64,000 nt of DNA from an uncultured Stenotrophomonas sp. (GTDB lineage: Bacteria; Pseudomonadota; Gammaproteobacteria; Xanthomonadales; Xanthomonadaceae): positions 1,512,626 to 1,576,625 of the forward strand of contig FLTS01000001.1 in assembly GCA_900078405.1 (NCBI GenBank). The letters are read 5' to 3'. Made by a program: the position numbers and the translations under genes. The stretch's first letter is position 1. Every line of letters starts with the position of its first letter. The notes under the pieces are model-generated. The model searched no databases. It saw nothing but the letters and a program-made list of their open reading frames with translations, and was not told the DNA's origin. Positions 63,495 through 64,000 of the stretch are shown piece after piece.

Positions 63495-64000
63495 ATGAAA
63501 CGTTCCCTGCTCCTCGCCGCCGCGCTTGCCGCCGCCCTTCCGTTCACCGCCGCCGCGCACAAGGCATGGCTGCTGCCGTCGCAGACGGTCATCGCCGGGC
63601 AGAACCCGTGGATCACCGTGGACGCGGCGGTCTCCAACGACCTGTTCTACTTCAACCACGTGCCGCTGCGGCTGGACGGGCTGATGGTCACCGCGCCCGA
63701 CGGCAGCACCGCGCAGCCGCAGAACCTGGCCACCGGCAAGTACCGCAGCGTGTTCGACCTGGAACTCACCCAGCAGGGCACCTACCGCCTGTCCAACGTC
63801 AACGCCGGCCTGATGGCCAGCTGGAAGGAAGACGGCAAGCCCAAGCGCTGGCGCGGTGATGCCGCCAAATTCGCCAGCGAAGTACCGAAGAACGCCACCG
63901 ACCTGAAGGTTTCCCAGAGCCTGGGCCGCGTGGAGACCTTCGTCACCAACGGCACCCCGAACGACACCGCGCTCAAGCCCAGCGGGCAGGGCCTGGAACT
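63495..64000 (+). CDS. DUF4198 protein (partial, runs off the window)
   Basis: The first 168 residues of a DUF4198 protein, cut by the window edge. Signal peptide ('[20 protein letters not shown]' then H), then '[20 protein letters not shown]' and '[16 protein letters not shown]', the usual start of this family. A His directly after the cleavage site could bind metal. It is thought to sit in the periplasm with the DUF2271/PepSY partners. The ATG at 63495 follows GGAGTCCGC. Confidence 0.9.
   Translation, partial: MKRSLLLAAALAAALPFTAAAHKAWLLPSQTVIAGQNPWITVDAAVSNDLFYFNHVPLRLDGLMVTAPDGSTAQPQNLATGKYRSVFDLELTQQGTYRLSNVNAGLMASWKEDGKPKRWRGDAAKFASEVPKNATDLKVSQSLGRVETFVTNGTPNDTALKPSGQGLE

Overview
The window is 64 kb of high-GC chromosomal DNA from a gammaproteobacterium of the family Xanthomonadaceae, most likely Stenotrophomonas or a close relative such as Pseudoxanthomonas. 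The signs are the gene content (many TonB-dependent receptors, a suf operon led by an Rrf2 regulator, a pilGHIJ-chpABC block beside gshB and tonB), lysine/alanine-rich histone-like proteins, and GTAG-headed palindromes of the SMAG type. There are no tRNA or rRNA genes, no CRISPR array, no integrase or transposase, and no phage genes that I can see. It reads as core chromosome with short palindromic repeats between operons.

Layout. 0-5.3 kb: AsmA-like protein, CBS-domain protein, polyprenyl-phosphate glycosyltransferase, mtgA, hslO. 5.4-10 kb: a secreted protein of unknown function, a large, probably highly expressed TonB-dependent receptor and a small exported protein, with two strong terminators. 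10-18 kb: lipid and alcohol metabolism (TetR regulator, alpha/beta hydrolase, fadE, DUF4442 thioesterase-like protein, MFS carrier, GMC oxidoreductase). 18-22 kb: M48 protease with LemA, then a class C beta-lactamase-like serine hydrolase. 22-25.3 kb: AlgP/H1-like histone protein, a long non-coding stretch, gcvH, and a gcvT interrupted by a 135-bp insert. 25.3-30.3 kb: nfeD, SPFH protein, ynfA, mazG, cysQ, nudE and rsmE, mostly with overlapping stops and starts. 30.3-44.1 kb: the Pil-Chp twitching chemosensory operon on the minus strand (pilG-H-I-J-chpA-chpB-chpC) with gshB and tonB divergent, the same neighbourhood as in Pseudomonas aeruginosa. 44-48.5 kb: exported amidohydrolase, an HU-like protein with a lysine/alanine-rich tail, DUF3861, DUF1439 and a SET-domain methyltransferase. 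48.6-55.2 kb: suf operon (rrf2-sufB-DUF1311-sufC-sufD-sufS-GNAT-Rieske). 55.2-64 kb: an iron-uptake island with two clear Fur-box-like sites and a third weak one: Fiu-like receptor + PiuC, CirA-like receptor, and PepSY-TM/DUF2271/DUF4198.

The observations I rate highest are these. (1) gcvT is split by a clean 135-bp insert bounded by a perfect 32-bp inverted repeat. The insert carries, in the opposite orientation, a piece of a foreign-looking gcvT; it is either a real short-patch illegitimate recombination or a chimeric assembly. (2) The Pil-Chp system lacks the methyltransferase gene pilK, and its CheB-like ChpB has lost all three catalytic residues, so both arms of methyl-based adaptation appear gone together. 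(3) chpA contains 27 perfect tandem GGCTTC hexamers encoding a Glu-Ala run between histidine phosphotransfer domains. (4) Two unrecognised small single-pass proteins each sit between an iron-type operator and a siderophore receptor. (5) A eukaryotic-type SET methyltransferase sits within 2 kb of a lysine-tailed HU protein, with a second histone-like protein elsewhere in the window.
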